From positions 157,414 to 221,413 of the forward strand of contig NZ_JBNLIA010000005.1 in assembly GCF_050122995.1 (NCBI RefSeq): a DNA stretch of 64,000 bases. The letters run 5' to 3'. The position numbers were made by a program, and so were the translations under genes. This DNA comes from Haloparvum alkalitolerans. Its GTDB lineage: Archaea > Halobacteriota > Halobacteria > Halobacteriales > Haloferacaceae. Shown here piece after piece: positions 7,764 to 15,603 of the stretch. Each line of letters starts with the position of its first letter. Within the stretch, counting starts at the first letter, position 1. Below the pieces are notes generated by a model that worked only from the letters and a program-made list of their open reading frames with translations, searched no databases and was not told the origin of the DNA.

Positions 7764-8939
7764 TCACAGCGTGAGGAACGCGGCGCCGTACGCGAGCGCG
7801 AACGAGAGGCCGAACGACCCGGCCCACGCCCCCACGGTCATGAGGATCTTTCGCGCGTCCACTGCCGCTCGACCGCCGACCGCGGCGCCGCTTCCGATGA
7901 TGGCGCTGACGACGATCTCGTTGAACGAGACGGGGACCCCGAGCAGCACGGCCAGCTGTGCGATCAGGAACGACGGCACGAGCGCCGAGATGGAGCGCCG
8001 CGGCCCGAGCGACGAGTAGTCCTGCGCCAGCGACTTGATCATCCGCGGCGCGCCCGTCCACGAGCCGACGAGCATCCCCAAACCGCCCCCGACGAGCACT
8101 GCGAACGTCGACACCACCTCGACCTCCTCGAGCAGCGGGAGCAGCGGCCCGACGGCGAGACCGACCTGGCTCCCGCCCGCGGAGAACGCCACGAGCGACC
8201 CGAGCGCGAGCAACACGCGCCGCAGCCCGCCGCGTTCATCGCGGCTGATGTCCCACCAGACGACAGTGGCGACGGCCAGCGCCGCGAAGCCGGTTATCCC
8301 GACCGCCGAGGGAGTCCCGTCGATAGCCAGCATCTGCTGTCCGAGACCGCGGAGGGTCCCGGAGGCGCTCCCCTCGCCCAGGAAGCTGAACTGGACGTTC
8401 ACGAGGGCGCCCCCGACGAGGCCGGCCAGAGCGGGAACGCTGTACCGCTCGGGAACGCCGGGACGCGGGAGGACGCTCGCGATGGCGAACGCGATGCCAC
8501 CGCCGACGAACGGCGTCAGCACCCAGACGGCGGCGATCTGTCGGTACTTCGGCCAGACCGGCGTCCCGCCGAGCGCGAGGCCGACGCCGATGACCGCGCC
8601 GGTCACGGTGAACGCGGTCGCGATCGGATAGCCGGTCGTGATGCCGACCGCCATCAGCCCCGCGCCCAACACGAGCACGAGGATGACCCCGGCGACGGGC
8701 AGGCTGATGCCGCCGACGAGGCCGCTGCCGACGGCTTCCGAGACGCTGCCGCCCTGCGTGACGGCACCGACGAAGCCGAACACGCCGACGAGGAAGGCGG
8801 CGCGCATGGTCCCGATGGCGTTCGCGCCGACGGCGGGGGCGTACGGCGTGGCGCCGCTGGAGCCGGCGCCGATGACCCACGCCATGAACAGGCTGGCGAG
8901 CGCTGCACCGACGAAGAGGGCGAGGAGAGCGAGGTCCAT
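7764..8939 (-). CDS. PiT-family anion permease (phosphate/sulfate type)
   Basis: A 391-aa integral membrane protein with the PiT duplication: GANAIGTMRAAFLVG-type in the N-terminal half and GSWTGAPRMIKSLAQDYSSL plus SFNEIVVSAIIGSGAAVGG in the C-terminal half. PiT proteins are cation-coupled phosphate transporters; relatives of the CysP type carry sulfate. The location only 7 bp after a YeeE/YedE-like gene in a sulfur operon argues for sulfate or thiosulfate rather than phosphate. That choice is inferred. Confidence 0.8.
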   Translation of the reverse strand: MDLALLALFVGAALASLFMAWVIGAGSSGATPYAPAVGANAIGTMRAAFLVGVFGFVGAVTQGGSVSEAVGSGLVGGISLPVAGVILVLVLGAGLMAVGITTGYPIATAFTVTGAVIGVGLALGGTPVWPKYRQIAAVWVLTPFVGGGIAFAIASVLPRPGVPERYSVPALAGLVGGALVNVQFSFLGEGSASGTLRGLGQQMLAIDGTPSAVGITGFAALAVATVVWWDISRDERGGLRRVLLALGSLVAFSAGGSQVGLAVGPLLPLLEEVEVVSTFAVLVGGGLGMLVGSWTGAPRMIKSLAQDYSSLGPRRSISALVPSFLIAQLAVLLGVPVSFNEIVVSAIIGSGAAVGGRAAVDARKILMTVGAWAGSFGLSFALAYGAAFLTL

Positions 8940-8946
8940 TCGTGAG

Positions 8947-9405
8947 TCAGTCCGCGCCCGTTACGGCGGAGTCACGCGCCTGGCTGCGGCTTCGCCAGTA
9001 TCCCTGGGCGTACGCGCCGAGGAACATCCCGGCGAGCGCCCAGAGGATCGCGATGTTGCCGGTGCCGAGGCTCGCGTACGCCGCGCCCGGACAGATGCCG
9101 GAGAGCCCCCAGCCGACGCCGAAGACGGCGCCGCCGACCAGGACGTTCCGGTCGAACGGCTTCAGGCGCCGCTCGTATGGGTCGCCCGTCAGGGGCGCGG
9201 CGTCCCGGATCCGTGGCAGCAGGGCGAACGCGATCCCGGAGACGATGGCGGCCCCGAACATCACGAACGGGAGGCCGAGGTCCTCGAACTGGAGGAAGTT
9301 CAGCACGACCTCCGGTCGCGCCATGTGGCTGAACCCGAGCCCGAACCCGAAGACGAGGCCGCCGACGAAGACCAGCGGCTTGAACAGCGGATGTCTGTCC
9401 GCCAT
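8947..9405 (-). CDS. YeeE/YedE-type membrane protein, second half (DUF6691-like)
   Basis: A 152-aa protein with about four membrane helices. The Cys-containing GWGLSGICPGAAYAS is the conserved half-motif of the YeeE/YedE (thiosulfate-uptake, TsuA-type) fold, where essential cysteines relay sulfur across the membrane. I chose the ATG at 9405, which overlaps the preceding stop as TAATG; the ORF opens 43 codons earlier but reads out of context in the partner gene. Together with the neighbour it should form a two-subunit pore. Confidence 0.85.
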   Translation of the reverse strand: MADRHPLFKPLVFVGGLVFGFGLGFSHMARPEVVLNFLQFEDLGLPFVMFGAAIVSGIAFALLPRIRDAAPLTGDPYERRLKPFDRNVLVGGAVFGVGWGLSGICPGAAYASLGTGNIAILWALAGMFLGAYAQGYWRSRSQARDSAVTGAD

Positions 9406-9962
9406 TACGGGCTCACCCCCAGCGCGGCGACGACCTGTGCGGTGCCGATCGCGACGGTCAGGAACGTCACCACGCCGACCAGCGACGTCTTCGAGGCCGA
9501 TCCGACGCCACAGACGCCGTGGCCGGACGTACACCCCTTACCGATCCGGGTGCCGATGCCGACCAGGACGCCGCCGACGAACAGCCGCCACGGCTGAACG
9601 TCGGTCGTCCACAGCGTCACGCCGGCGACCTCGTAGAGCTGCCCGGTCGTTCCGGGCTCGTACAGCGAGCTCGCGACCAGCCCGGACTGGAACGTCGCCG
9701 CGAACGCCAGGCCGCCGAGGACGATGCCGGCCGTGAACACGAGCCGCCAGTCCCGGGAGCCGACGTACTGCTGGAAGCGGGACTGGTCGGAGACGTACGA
9801 CAGCGTCGACTCCAGGAACGTGCTCGCCCCGGCCGGGATCCCCGTCCCGACGTAGATCAGGACGGTCCCGAGGCCGACGAGCAGTCCGCCGACGGCGTAG
9901 CGACTGATCCCGTTGGGGAAGAGGTCGGCGGCCGCCTGGAGCAGTACTGGGTCAGTGACCAT
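9405..9962 (-). CDS. YeeE/YedE-type membrane protein, first half
   Basis: A 185-aa protein with about four to five membrane spans and the signature GKGCTSGHGVCG near residue 142, holding the two family cysteines. Single-chain bacterial YeeE/TsuA imports thiosulfate through cysteine-assisted passage. Here the fold is split over two coupled genes, common in archaea and many bacteria. It starts 8 bp after the rhodanese-metallo-beta-lactamase gene, matching a pathway in which imported sulfur is handed to cytosolic rhodanese and TusA. Confidence 0.87.
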   Translation of the reverse strand: MVTDPVLLQAAADLFPNGISRYAVGGLLVGLGTVLIYVGTGIPAGASTFLESTLSYVSDQSRFQQYVGSRDWRLVFTAGIVLGGLAFAATFQSGLVASSLYEPGTTGQLYEVAGVTLWTTDVQPWRLFVGGVLVGIGTRIGKGCTSGHGVCGVGSASKTSLVGVVTFLTVAIGTAQVVAALGVSP

Positions 9963-9970
9963 CGGCGTCG

Positions 9971-11164
9971 TTAGTCACCCGCGAGCGAGTCCTGGCTGGC
10001 GGCGCAGTTGTTCGGCCCGAGCTCCAGGGTGAACGCTTCCTCGTCGCCGACGGCGTTCTGGCCGAGGTTCGTCGCGATGATCTCCTCGTAGTTGGCCGGT
10101 CGCGGGGGCATGTCCGAGAGGATCAGGTCGACGAACTCCCCTTCGTCCATCGTGAGCGCGTCCATCCCCTCGACGAGCTCGCCGATCGGCGCGGTGTAGG
10201 TGCCGTCGGCGGCGGGCTCGGCGGCGTCGCTGAAGTGGGCGCCCCCGATCAGCGTGTCGTCGGGCAGCGTCAGGACGCGCTCCTGGAGCGACTCGTAGAG
10301 CGTGCGGGCGGCGTCGGGCGCGCCGTCGTCCCCTTCCTCGAGGTCGGGGCGGGCGACGCTCTCGACGAACAGCCCGTCGCCGGTCGCGAGCAGGCTCCCG
10401 TCGACGAGGTACGAGGTCATCCCGGTCGTGTGGCCGGGCGTGGAGACGGCCTCGATGGTGGCGTCACCGACGGCGAAGGTGTCGCCGTCCGCCGCGGTCA
10501 TCAGGTCGTCTGCGTACGTAATGCCGCGGTCGACCGCGGCCTCGGGAATGACGCCCTCGACGCCCTCCGCGTCGATGTCGCGAACGCCCGAGATGTGGTC
10601 GGCGTGGACGTGGGTATCGAACGCGTACCGCAGGTCGACGCCGAGATCGGCGGCGTCCGCGAGGTAGCGGTCGGTGAACGCCCGCAGCGGGTCGATGATC
10701 GCGGCCTCCCCGTCGTCGTAGAGGAGGTAGCCGAGACAGCCCGAGGAGGGGCGCTGGTACTGGACGAGCGTCCCGGCGCCGTCGTAGCGCTCGACCTCGA
10801 CGGCCTCGTAGATGCTCGCCCAGCCGTTCATGCCGTCCTCGAGGTGGTTCACCTCGTAGCCGCGTTCCGCGAGCGCGCCCGCGACGAACTCGCTGGCGCC
10901 GCCCTTCGCGCACAGGACGGTCACCTCGCGGTCGTCGGGGATCCGGTCGAGGACGTCCTCGTCGATCTCGTCCTCGAGGAACTCGAAGTACGGAGCGTTG
11001 ATCGACGTGACGTTCGCACCGTCGATGTGCCACTCCTCGTAGTCGGATTGCATGCGCGCGTCGAGGAGCGTCACGTCCTCGCCGGCGTCGATACGGTCTT
11101 TGAGCGATTCGGGGTCGACGGATTCCACGTCGACGTCCGGAGTCGGGAAGTCGTCGGCGTTCAT
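9971..11164 (-). CDS. rhodanese - metallo-beta-lactamase fusion (persulfide dioxygenase-like)
   Basis: A 397-aa cytosolic protein. Residues about 15-122 form a rhodanese domain with the active-site loop CAKGGAS (Cys85). Residues about 128-335 form a metallo-beta-lactamase domain with THVHADH (184-190), His245, Asp263 and His310 as metal ligands, the ETHE1-like spacing. ETHE1 enzymes oxidise glutathione or other persulfides to sulfite, while rhodanese moves sulfane sulfur. The usual bacterial order puts rhodanese at the C-terminus; here it is N-terminal. It heads the five-gene sulfur operon, and its product sulfite could leave through the nearby TauE/SafE permease (inference). Confidence 0.88.
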   Translation of the reverse strand: MNADDFPTPDVDVESVDPESLKDRIDAGEDVTLLDARMQSDYEEWHIDGANVTSINAPYFEFLEDEIDEDVLDRIPDDREVTVLCAKGGASEFVAGALAERGYEVNHLEDGMNGWASIYEAVEVERYDGAGTLVQYQRPSSGCLGYLLYDDGEAAIIDPLRAFTDRYLADAADLGVDLRYAFDTHVHADHISGVRDIDAEGVEGVIPEAAVDRGITYADDLMTAADGDTFAVGDATIEAVSTPGHTTGMTSYLVDGSLLATGDGLFVESVARPDLEEGDDGAPDAARTLYESLQERVLTLPDDTLIGGAHFSDAAEPAADGTYTAPIGELVEGMDALTMDEGEFVDLILSDMPPRPANYEEIIATNLGQNAVGDEEAFTLELGPNNCAASQDSLAGD

Positions 11165-11226
11165 GTTGTGCAGTCGCTTCTACCGGATGGACGTACAAAA
11201 GAGTTTGCATAGTAATCCACATTCTA

Positions 11227-11237
11227 AACAATACTAT
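11227..11237 (-). promoter_or_regulatory. TATTGTT motif upstream of the rhodanese-MBL operon (site d)
   Basis: On the minus strand this reads ATAGTATTGTT. It lies 65-75 nt upstream of the ATG at 11164 and is flanked by a facing TACTAT at 11208-11213, giving an AGTA/TACT dyad. A CTCTTTTGTA TATA candidate sits about 30 nt before the ATG (11193-11202). Confidence 0.5.
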
Positions 11238-11370
11238 CTGGGCTGATACTCCGAAATGAGCCATCAAAAACCCCCAGTTAGCGGGTTTTGGCGGGTTCTG
11301 TGGCATTTCTCGGGCATACAATAGTTGGTGGTGTTCACAAGAATCGACAATCTTTTACTTGGGCAGGGGG

Positions 11371-11382
11371 TATTGTGCGATA
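11371..11382 (+). promoter_or_regulatory. TATTGTGCGATA near-palindrome at the tusA promoter (site e)
   Basis: A near-perfect dyad (TATTG/CGATA) about 33 nt before the tusA ATG and just downstream of a TCTTTTACTT TATA candidate (11351-11360). It would therefore cover the transcription start. That is the expected position for a repressor site. It shares the divergent control region with site d. Confidence 0.55.
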
Positions 11383-11414
11383 GCTCCAATACAGACTAAC
11401 GGAGCAGATAACCA

Positions 11415-11660
11415 ATGAGTGCTGAATTCGACATCACCGAGACGCTCGACGTGAAAGGCGCATCGTGTCCCATGCCAGTGGTGAAGACGAAGGCCGCCAT
11501 CGACGGTCTCGCCGAGGGCGAGGTTCTCGAAGTGCTGGCGACTGACCCCGGCAGTATGAGCGACATCGACGGCTGGGCCGCCGGCACCGCGGGCGTCGAG
11601 CTCGTCGACCAGGAGGAGGGCGACGACGTGTACAGACACTACGTCCGCAAGACGGCGTAA
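11415..11660 (+). CDS. tusA: TusA-family sulfur carrier protein
   Basis: An 81-aa protein with the family motif LDVKGASCPMPVVKTKAAI. Cys18 in the CPMP box carries the persulfide. TusA-like carriers pass sulfane sulfur between rhodaneses, DsrE proteins and biosynthetic or oxidative enzymes in the cytosol. Length and fold are normal. It is divergently transcribed from the rhodanese-MBL operon and followed after 2 bp by a DsrE2-like gene, a pairing well known from sulfur-oxidising and archaeal sulfur-relay loci. Confidence 0.92.
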   Translation: MSAEFDITETLDVKGASCPMPVVKTKAAIDGLAEGEVLEVLATDPGSMSDIDGWAAGTAGVELVDQEEGDDVYRHYVRKTA

Positions 11661-11662
11661 CG

Positions 11663-12262
11663 ATGAGTACGGACACATCCGAGGCGCCGGCCGACGACGC
11701 GCCGGCCGACGACGCGCCGGCCGACGACCCGCCGTCGCGTGCGGAGCTGGCCGCGCGCGTCGACGAACTCGAGGACGCGCTCGCCGAGGCCGAGGGCGAG
11801 GACGGCAAGAAGATGAGCATCATCGCGACGAAGGGGACGCTCGACATGGCGTACCCGCCGCTCATCCTCGCCAGCACCGCGGCCGCGTTCGGCTACGAGG
11901 TCACCGTCTTCCACACGTTCTGGGGGCTGGAGATCCTCCACGAGGAGCGCTCGAAGAGCCTCAAGCTGAGCTCCGTCGGCAACCCCAACATGCCGGTGCC
12001 GAACGCCGTCGCCGCGCTCCCCGGGATGGACCGCGTGACGACGAAGATGATGGAGAAGAAGATCGCGGACAACGACACCGCCACCATCGAGGAACTCATC
12101 GAGACGAGCCTCGAGATGGGCGTCGAGTTCCAGGCCTGTCAGATGACCATCGACCTGATGGACTACGACGAGGACGACTTCTACGACGGCGTCACTGCGG
12201 GCGTCGGCGCGGCGACCGCGCTCCAGGACATGGCTGACGCCGACATTCAGCTGCTCGTCTGA
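11663..12262 (+). CDS. DsrE2-like (DsrE/DsrF/DrsH family) sulfurtransferase
   Basis: A 199-aa protein. An Asp/Ala/Pro repeat tail with three ADDAP-like units occupies residues 10-24, and a short coiled helix (27-47) precedes the DsrE fold, which starts at KKMSIIATKGTLDMAYPP. Cys159 in FQACQMT matches the conserved persulfide cysteine of DsrE2. DsrE2 proteins exchange sulfur with TusA; some are membrane-anchored, but no clear membrane helix is obvious here beyond the hydrophobic ILASTAAAFGY segment. It is co-transcribed with tusA (2-bp gap). Confidence 0.85.
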   Translation: MSTDTSEAPADDAPADDAPADDPPSRAELAARVDELEDALAEAEGEDGKKMSIIATKGTLDMAYPPLILASTAAAFGYEVTVFHTFWGLEILHEERSKSLKLSSVGNPNMPVPNAVAALPGMDRVTTKMMEKKIADNDTATIEELIETSLEMGVEFQACQMTIDLMDYDEDDFYDGVTAGVGAATALQDMADADIQLLV

Positions 12263-12521
12263 TCGCTGCCGCCCGACTTCACGGATCCCATTTCTCGCGC
12301 CGGCGATGCTGCCACGGGGCGAACGGCGAGAGACCGCCGACGCTCGAGGCACCGCTAACCAGGGGTTCCGACCCGTGGGCACCGGATCCGGGCCTCGAGA
12401 ACTCGCCGGTATCTGTCCTCGGGAGTCGCCGGCATCTGTCCTCGGACTCGACGGCCGATCGGCGTCCTGCCGGCTGCGCATCCGAAGAGACTTTGTTCTG
12501 TAAACACAATACAACACACGA
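12263..12521. other. 259-bp gap before the DUF302 gene
   Basis: No gene is supported here. The stretch is GC-rich with two short direct copies of a CGGNATCTGTCCTCGG-like block near 12407-12440. The DUF302 promoter elements occupy its last 35 bases. Confidence 0.4.
12505..12512 (+). promoter_or_regulatory. CACAATAC motif at the DUF302 promoter (site f)
   Basis: The motif (TATTGTG on the other strand) starts 17 nt before the DUF302 ATG. A GACTTTGTT TATA candidate lies about 30 nt upstream of the ATG, so the transcript is probably nearly leaderless and the motif would overlap the transcription start. Confidence 0.45.
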
Positions 12522-12962
12522 ATGACTCTCCCTATCGACCCGACCCAGATCGACCCCGCGGACATCGGCGAAGAGCGGGCGACGCTCGACATGAGCCACG
12601 AGGACGCCGTCGAGCACGTCCGCGACGTGTTCACCGACGCCGGCTTCGGCGTCCCCGTCGAGTTCTCGCCCTCCGAGATGCTCAACGAGAAGGTCGACGC
12701 GGGCCGCGACCCCTACTACGTGCTCGGCGCGTGCAACCCCGAGGTCGCCGACCGCGCCCTCGACGCGACGGACAACAAACTCGGCGCGCTCATGGCCTGC
12801 AACGTCGTCATCTGGGAGGAGGAACCCGGAACGCAGGTCGTCTACCACGTCTCCATCATGCGGATCGCCCGCCTGGTGGGGATGGCGCCCGACGACGAGG
12901 AGATGGCGGACATCGTCGCCGACACCGGCGAACTCGTCGACGAGGCGTTCTCGAACCTCTAA
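12522..12962 (+). CDS. DUF302 domain protein
   Basis: A 146-aa cytosolic protein with the DUF302 core: a helix with HEDAVEHVRDVFTDAGFGV, the PYYVLGACNPEVADRALDA segment with Cys101, and a CNVVIWEEEPGTQVVYH strand pair with Cys116 (numbers approximate). DUF302 proteins are frequent next to TusA, DsrE and YeeE genes and have been proposed to take part in sulfur or metal handling. No activity is firmly established. The following methyltransferase ATG begins 1 bp after its stop. Confidence 0.82.
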   Translation: MTLPIDPTQIDPADIGEERATLDMSHEDAVEHVRDVFTDAGFGVPVEFSPSEMLNEKVDAGRDPYYVLGACNPEVADRALDATDNKLGALMACNVVIWEEEPGTQVVYHVSIMRIARLVGMAPDDEEMADIVADTGELVDEAFSNL

Positions 12963-12963
12963 C

Positions 12964-13524
12964 ATGGGGTACCACACGTTCGACGCCGACCGCGCCGACA
13001 AGCTCGAGGACGCCCGGCAGCGGTACCGGTTCCTCTCGGCGGAGGAACTCCTCTGGGCGCTCTCGCCGGACGGCGACGAAACGGTCGCGGACCTCGGAAG
13101 CGGGACCGGGTTCTACACCGACGACGTCGCGCCGACCGTCGACCACGTGTCCGCGGTCGACGTCCAGGACGCGATGCACGACTACTACCGGGAGAAGGGC
13201 GTCCCCGAGAACGTCGACCTCGTGACGAGCGGCGTCGCCGACCTCCCGTTCGAGACGGGCAGTCTCGACGCCGCGTTCTCGACGATGACCTACCACGAGT
13301 TCGCGGACGACGCGGCGCTGACCGAGATCGCTCGCGTGCTCGCTCCGGGCGCGACGTTCGTCGTCGCCGATTGGGCGGCGTCCGGCCGCGGCACCCACGG
13401 TCCGCCCGTCGATGAGCGATTCTCCCTCACCGAGGCCGCGAGCGCGCTTCGCCAGCACGGGTTCGACGTCCGGTTCGAGGCGGAACGACCGGAGACGTTC
13501 CTCCTGGTCGCTCACACCGAGTGA
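12964..13524 (+). CDS. class I SAM-dependent methyltransferase
   Basis: A 186-aa Rossmann-fold methyltransferase. VADLGSGTGFYTDDV (about residues 42-56) is motif I that binds S-adenosylmethionine, VSAVDVQ is the acidic loop of motif II, and GVADLPFETGSLDAAFST is motif III/IV. The substrate is not predictable; relatives methylate small thiols, metalloids or quinones. It is placed directly after DUF302 in the sulfur island and probably in the same mRNA. Confidence 0.85.
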   Translation: MGYHTFDADRADKLEDARQRYRFLSAEELLWALSPDGDETVADLGSGTGFYTDDVAPTVDHVSAVDVQDAMHDYYREKGVPENVDLVTSGVADLPFETGSLDAAFSTMTYHEFADDAALTEIARVLAPGATFVVADWAASGRGTHGPPVDERFSLTEAASALRQHGFDVRFEAERPETFLLVAHTE

Positions 13525-13589
13525 GCCGCCCGGCGGCCGGGACCCGGTCCAAATACTGATTACGGTGACGTGTCCACCTTCAGGAAAGC

Positions 13590-14120
13590 ATGCCCGAGAA
13601 ACAGCCGCGCTCCGACTGGAACCTCTCCGAGCGGGACACGATCATCCTCCAGGAGCTCGCGCGGGACCCCCAGCTCACCTCTCGGGGGCTCCGCGACCTG
13701 CTCGCCGAGGAGCACGACATCGACGTCTCACACGTCACGGTCAACGAGTCGATCCGCCGAATGCGCGAGGACGGCGTGTTCCGCGAGGCGCTGGTCCCCA
13801 ACGAGGAGCACCTCTTCTTCTCGCTGTTCGAGTTCCAGTTCAATCCCGAGGGGTTCGACGAGCACTGGCGGGAGGCGCTCGAACACGTCCGGTCGAGCCG
13901 GCACACGTTCATGTACTTCCTCTCCGACGGCGACTACCAGTGGAAGACGATCATGATGTTCGAGAACCGCGAACAGGAGTCGAAGTGGATCCACGAGTTC
14001 TACAAGGAGCACGGCGAACTCATCAACAACCTCCGCAACTCCGTCGTGACGAACGTCCTCAAGTTCGGGACCGACCCCGAGCTGTTCGAGGTGTTTCAGG
14101 AGGACGGCGACGGCGAGTGA
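13590..14120 (+). CDS. winged-helix regulator (Lrp-like DNA-binding domain)
   Basis: A 176-aa protein. Residues 10-75 form a winged helix (ILQELARDPQLTSRGLRDLL, then VSHVTVNESIRRMREDGVF). The remainder (about 80-170) is a mixed alpha/beta domain with FLSDGDYQWKTIMMFENREQ, reminiscent of an Lrp/AsnC effector domain but lacking a clear match. A CCAAATACTGATT TATA candidate lies about 30 nt before the ATG. It is convergent with the acyl-CoA dehydrogenase gene and may control the acyl-CoA genes beside it (inference). Confidence 0.75.
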   Translation: MPEKQPRSDWNLSERDTIILQELARDPQLTSRGLRDLLAEEHDIDVSHVTVNESIRRMREDGVFREALVPNEEHLFFSLFEFQFNPEGFDEHWREALEHVRSSRHTFMYFLSDGDYQWKTIMMFENREQESKWIHEFYKEHGELINNLRNSVVTNVLKFGTDPELFEVFQEDGDGE

Positions 14121-14183
14121 CCGCCGCCGTCGCCCGCCCGCTCACCCGGCCTCGGGACGGCCCTCACGACCGGTCTCGCCGAC

Positions 14184-15404
14184 TCAGTCGAACTCGCCGA
14201 ACCGCGTGACCGCCTCCAGCTCCTCACTCGGCGGGTCCTCGAACGCGTCGCGGGCGATCGACCGTCGGTGGACCTCGTCGGCGCCGTCGACGAGCCGGAA
14301 CTGGCGGACGTTCTCGTGGAAGCGTGCGATGGGGAGGTCGTACGCGATCCCGTTGCCGCCACAGAACTGGAGCGCGTCGTCGATCGCTTCCTGCGTCACG
14401 TTCGCCGCGAACGTCTTCGCCATCGCCACCTCGATGCGCGCCTCGTGGCCGTCGGCGATCCGCCCGGCCGCGTGTCGGACCATCGTCCGTGCGGCGTGGA
14501 GTTCGGTGCGGCGGTCGGCGATCCGGAACCGCGGCCCCTGCTTCTCGGAGAGCGGTTCGCCGAACCCCTCGCGCTCGGAGAGGTAGGCGGTCGCGATGTC
14601 GAGCGCGCGGTCGGCCATCCCGGCGTACCGCATGCAGTGCGTGAGCCGGGCCGGCCCGAGCCGCTGTTGCACGAGCGTGAACCCCTCGTTCTCCTCGCCG
14701 AGCGTGTTCTCGACCGGGACGCGAACGTCGTCGAACCGGATCTCGGCGTGGGTCGTCCCGACCAGTCCCTCGCCGAGGTGCGGGATGTTGCGGACGATCT
14801 CGACGCCGTCGGCGTCGGTCGGGACGAGAATGACCGAGCAGCCGGCGTACGGATGCGCCTCTTGGTCGGTTCGGGCGAACGTCAACAGCACGTCCGCGTC
14901 GACGCCGCCGGTCGTCCACCACTTGTGGCCGTCGATGACCCACTCGTCGCCGTCCTTCTCCGCGGTCGTCGCCAGCATCTTCGGGTCAGACCCGCCGCCC
15001 TGCATGGGCTCGGTCATCGCGAAGCCCGAGTTCATCTCGCCGGCCGCCAGCGGCCGGAGCCAGCGCTCCTTCTGTGCCTCCGTGCCCGCGATCTCGAAGG
15101 TGTGCATGTTGCCCTCGTCGGGCGCCGCACAGCGGAGCGCGGTCGGTCCGAGCAGGCTGCGGCCCGCCTCCTCGAACACCGGCAGCATCTCGCGGAAGCC
15201 GAGTCCGAGCCCGCCGTACTCCTCCGAGACCTGGGGGGCGTAGATCCCCCGCTCGCGTGCGGCGTCGCGCAGCGCCTCGATCTCCGGCGCCGGGAGCGGT
15301 CCCCGACCGAGCCACTCGCGTTCGACCGGGAGCACCGTCTCGTCGACGAACTCCCTGACGGCCTCGGCGACCTCCGGCCCCCGCCCGATGTCGTCGTACT
15401 CCAT
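14184..15404 (-). CDS. acyl-CoA dehydrogenase
   Basis: A 406-aa flavoenzyme catalysing alpha,beta-dehydrogenation of acyl-CoA. Visible are the FAD/substrate motif GFAMTEPMQGGGSDP, WWTTGGVDADVLLTFART, and the C-terminal QFCGGNGIAYDLPIARFHENVRQFRLVDGADEVHRRSIAR. In this subfamily (ACAD10/11-like) the catalytic base position differs from short-chain enzymes. The next gene, on the other strand, is an ACAD10-type phosphotransferase; in ACAD10/11 the two domains are fused. This pairing is known for 4-hydroxy fatty acid breakdown through phosphorylation. Confidence 0.9.
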   Translation of the reverse strand: MEYDDIGRGPEVAEAVREFVDETVLPVEREWLGRGPLPAPEIEALRDAARERGIYAPQVSEEYGGLGLGFREMLPVFEEAGRSLLGPTALRCAAPDEGNMHTFEIAGTEAQKERWLRPLAAGEMNSGFAMTEPMQGGGSDPKMLATTAEKDGDEWVIDGHKWWTTGGVDADVLLTFARTDQEAHPYAGCSVILVPTDADGVEIVRNIPHLGEGLVGTTHAEIRFDDVRVPVENTLGEENEGFTLVQQRLGPARLTHCMRYAGMADRALDIATAYLSEREGFGEPLSEKQGPRFRIADRRTELHAARTMVRHAAGRIADGHEARIEVAMAKTFAANVTQEAIDDALQFCGGNGIAYDLPIARFHENVRQFRLVDGADEVHRRSIARDAFEDPPSEELEAVTRFGEFD

Positions 15405-15603
15405 GCCCGACCTTATTTAGCAATGTAAATAGTCGTTCCGGACGAACGCCCCAAAAGGCTATAAATACCGACGATGACCACTCTTGTATCGCGGATCAAT
15501 TTACAATGTTAGTCGAACATCCCCTAGACGGTGAAAGCCGTTCGGATGGAGGTCGATCGGTCCCGGACCGATCCGGAACCGACCACCCGGGGGTGGTCCG
15601 GGC

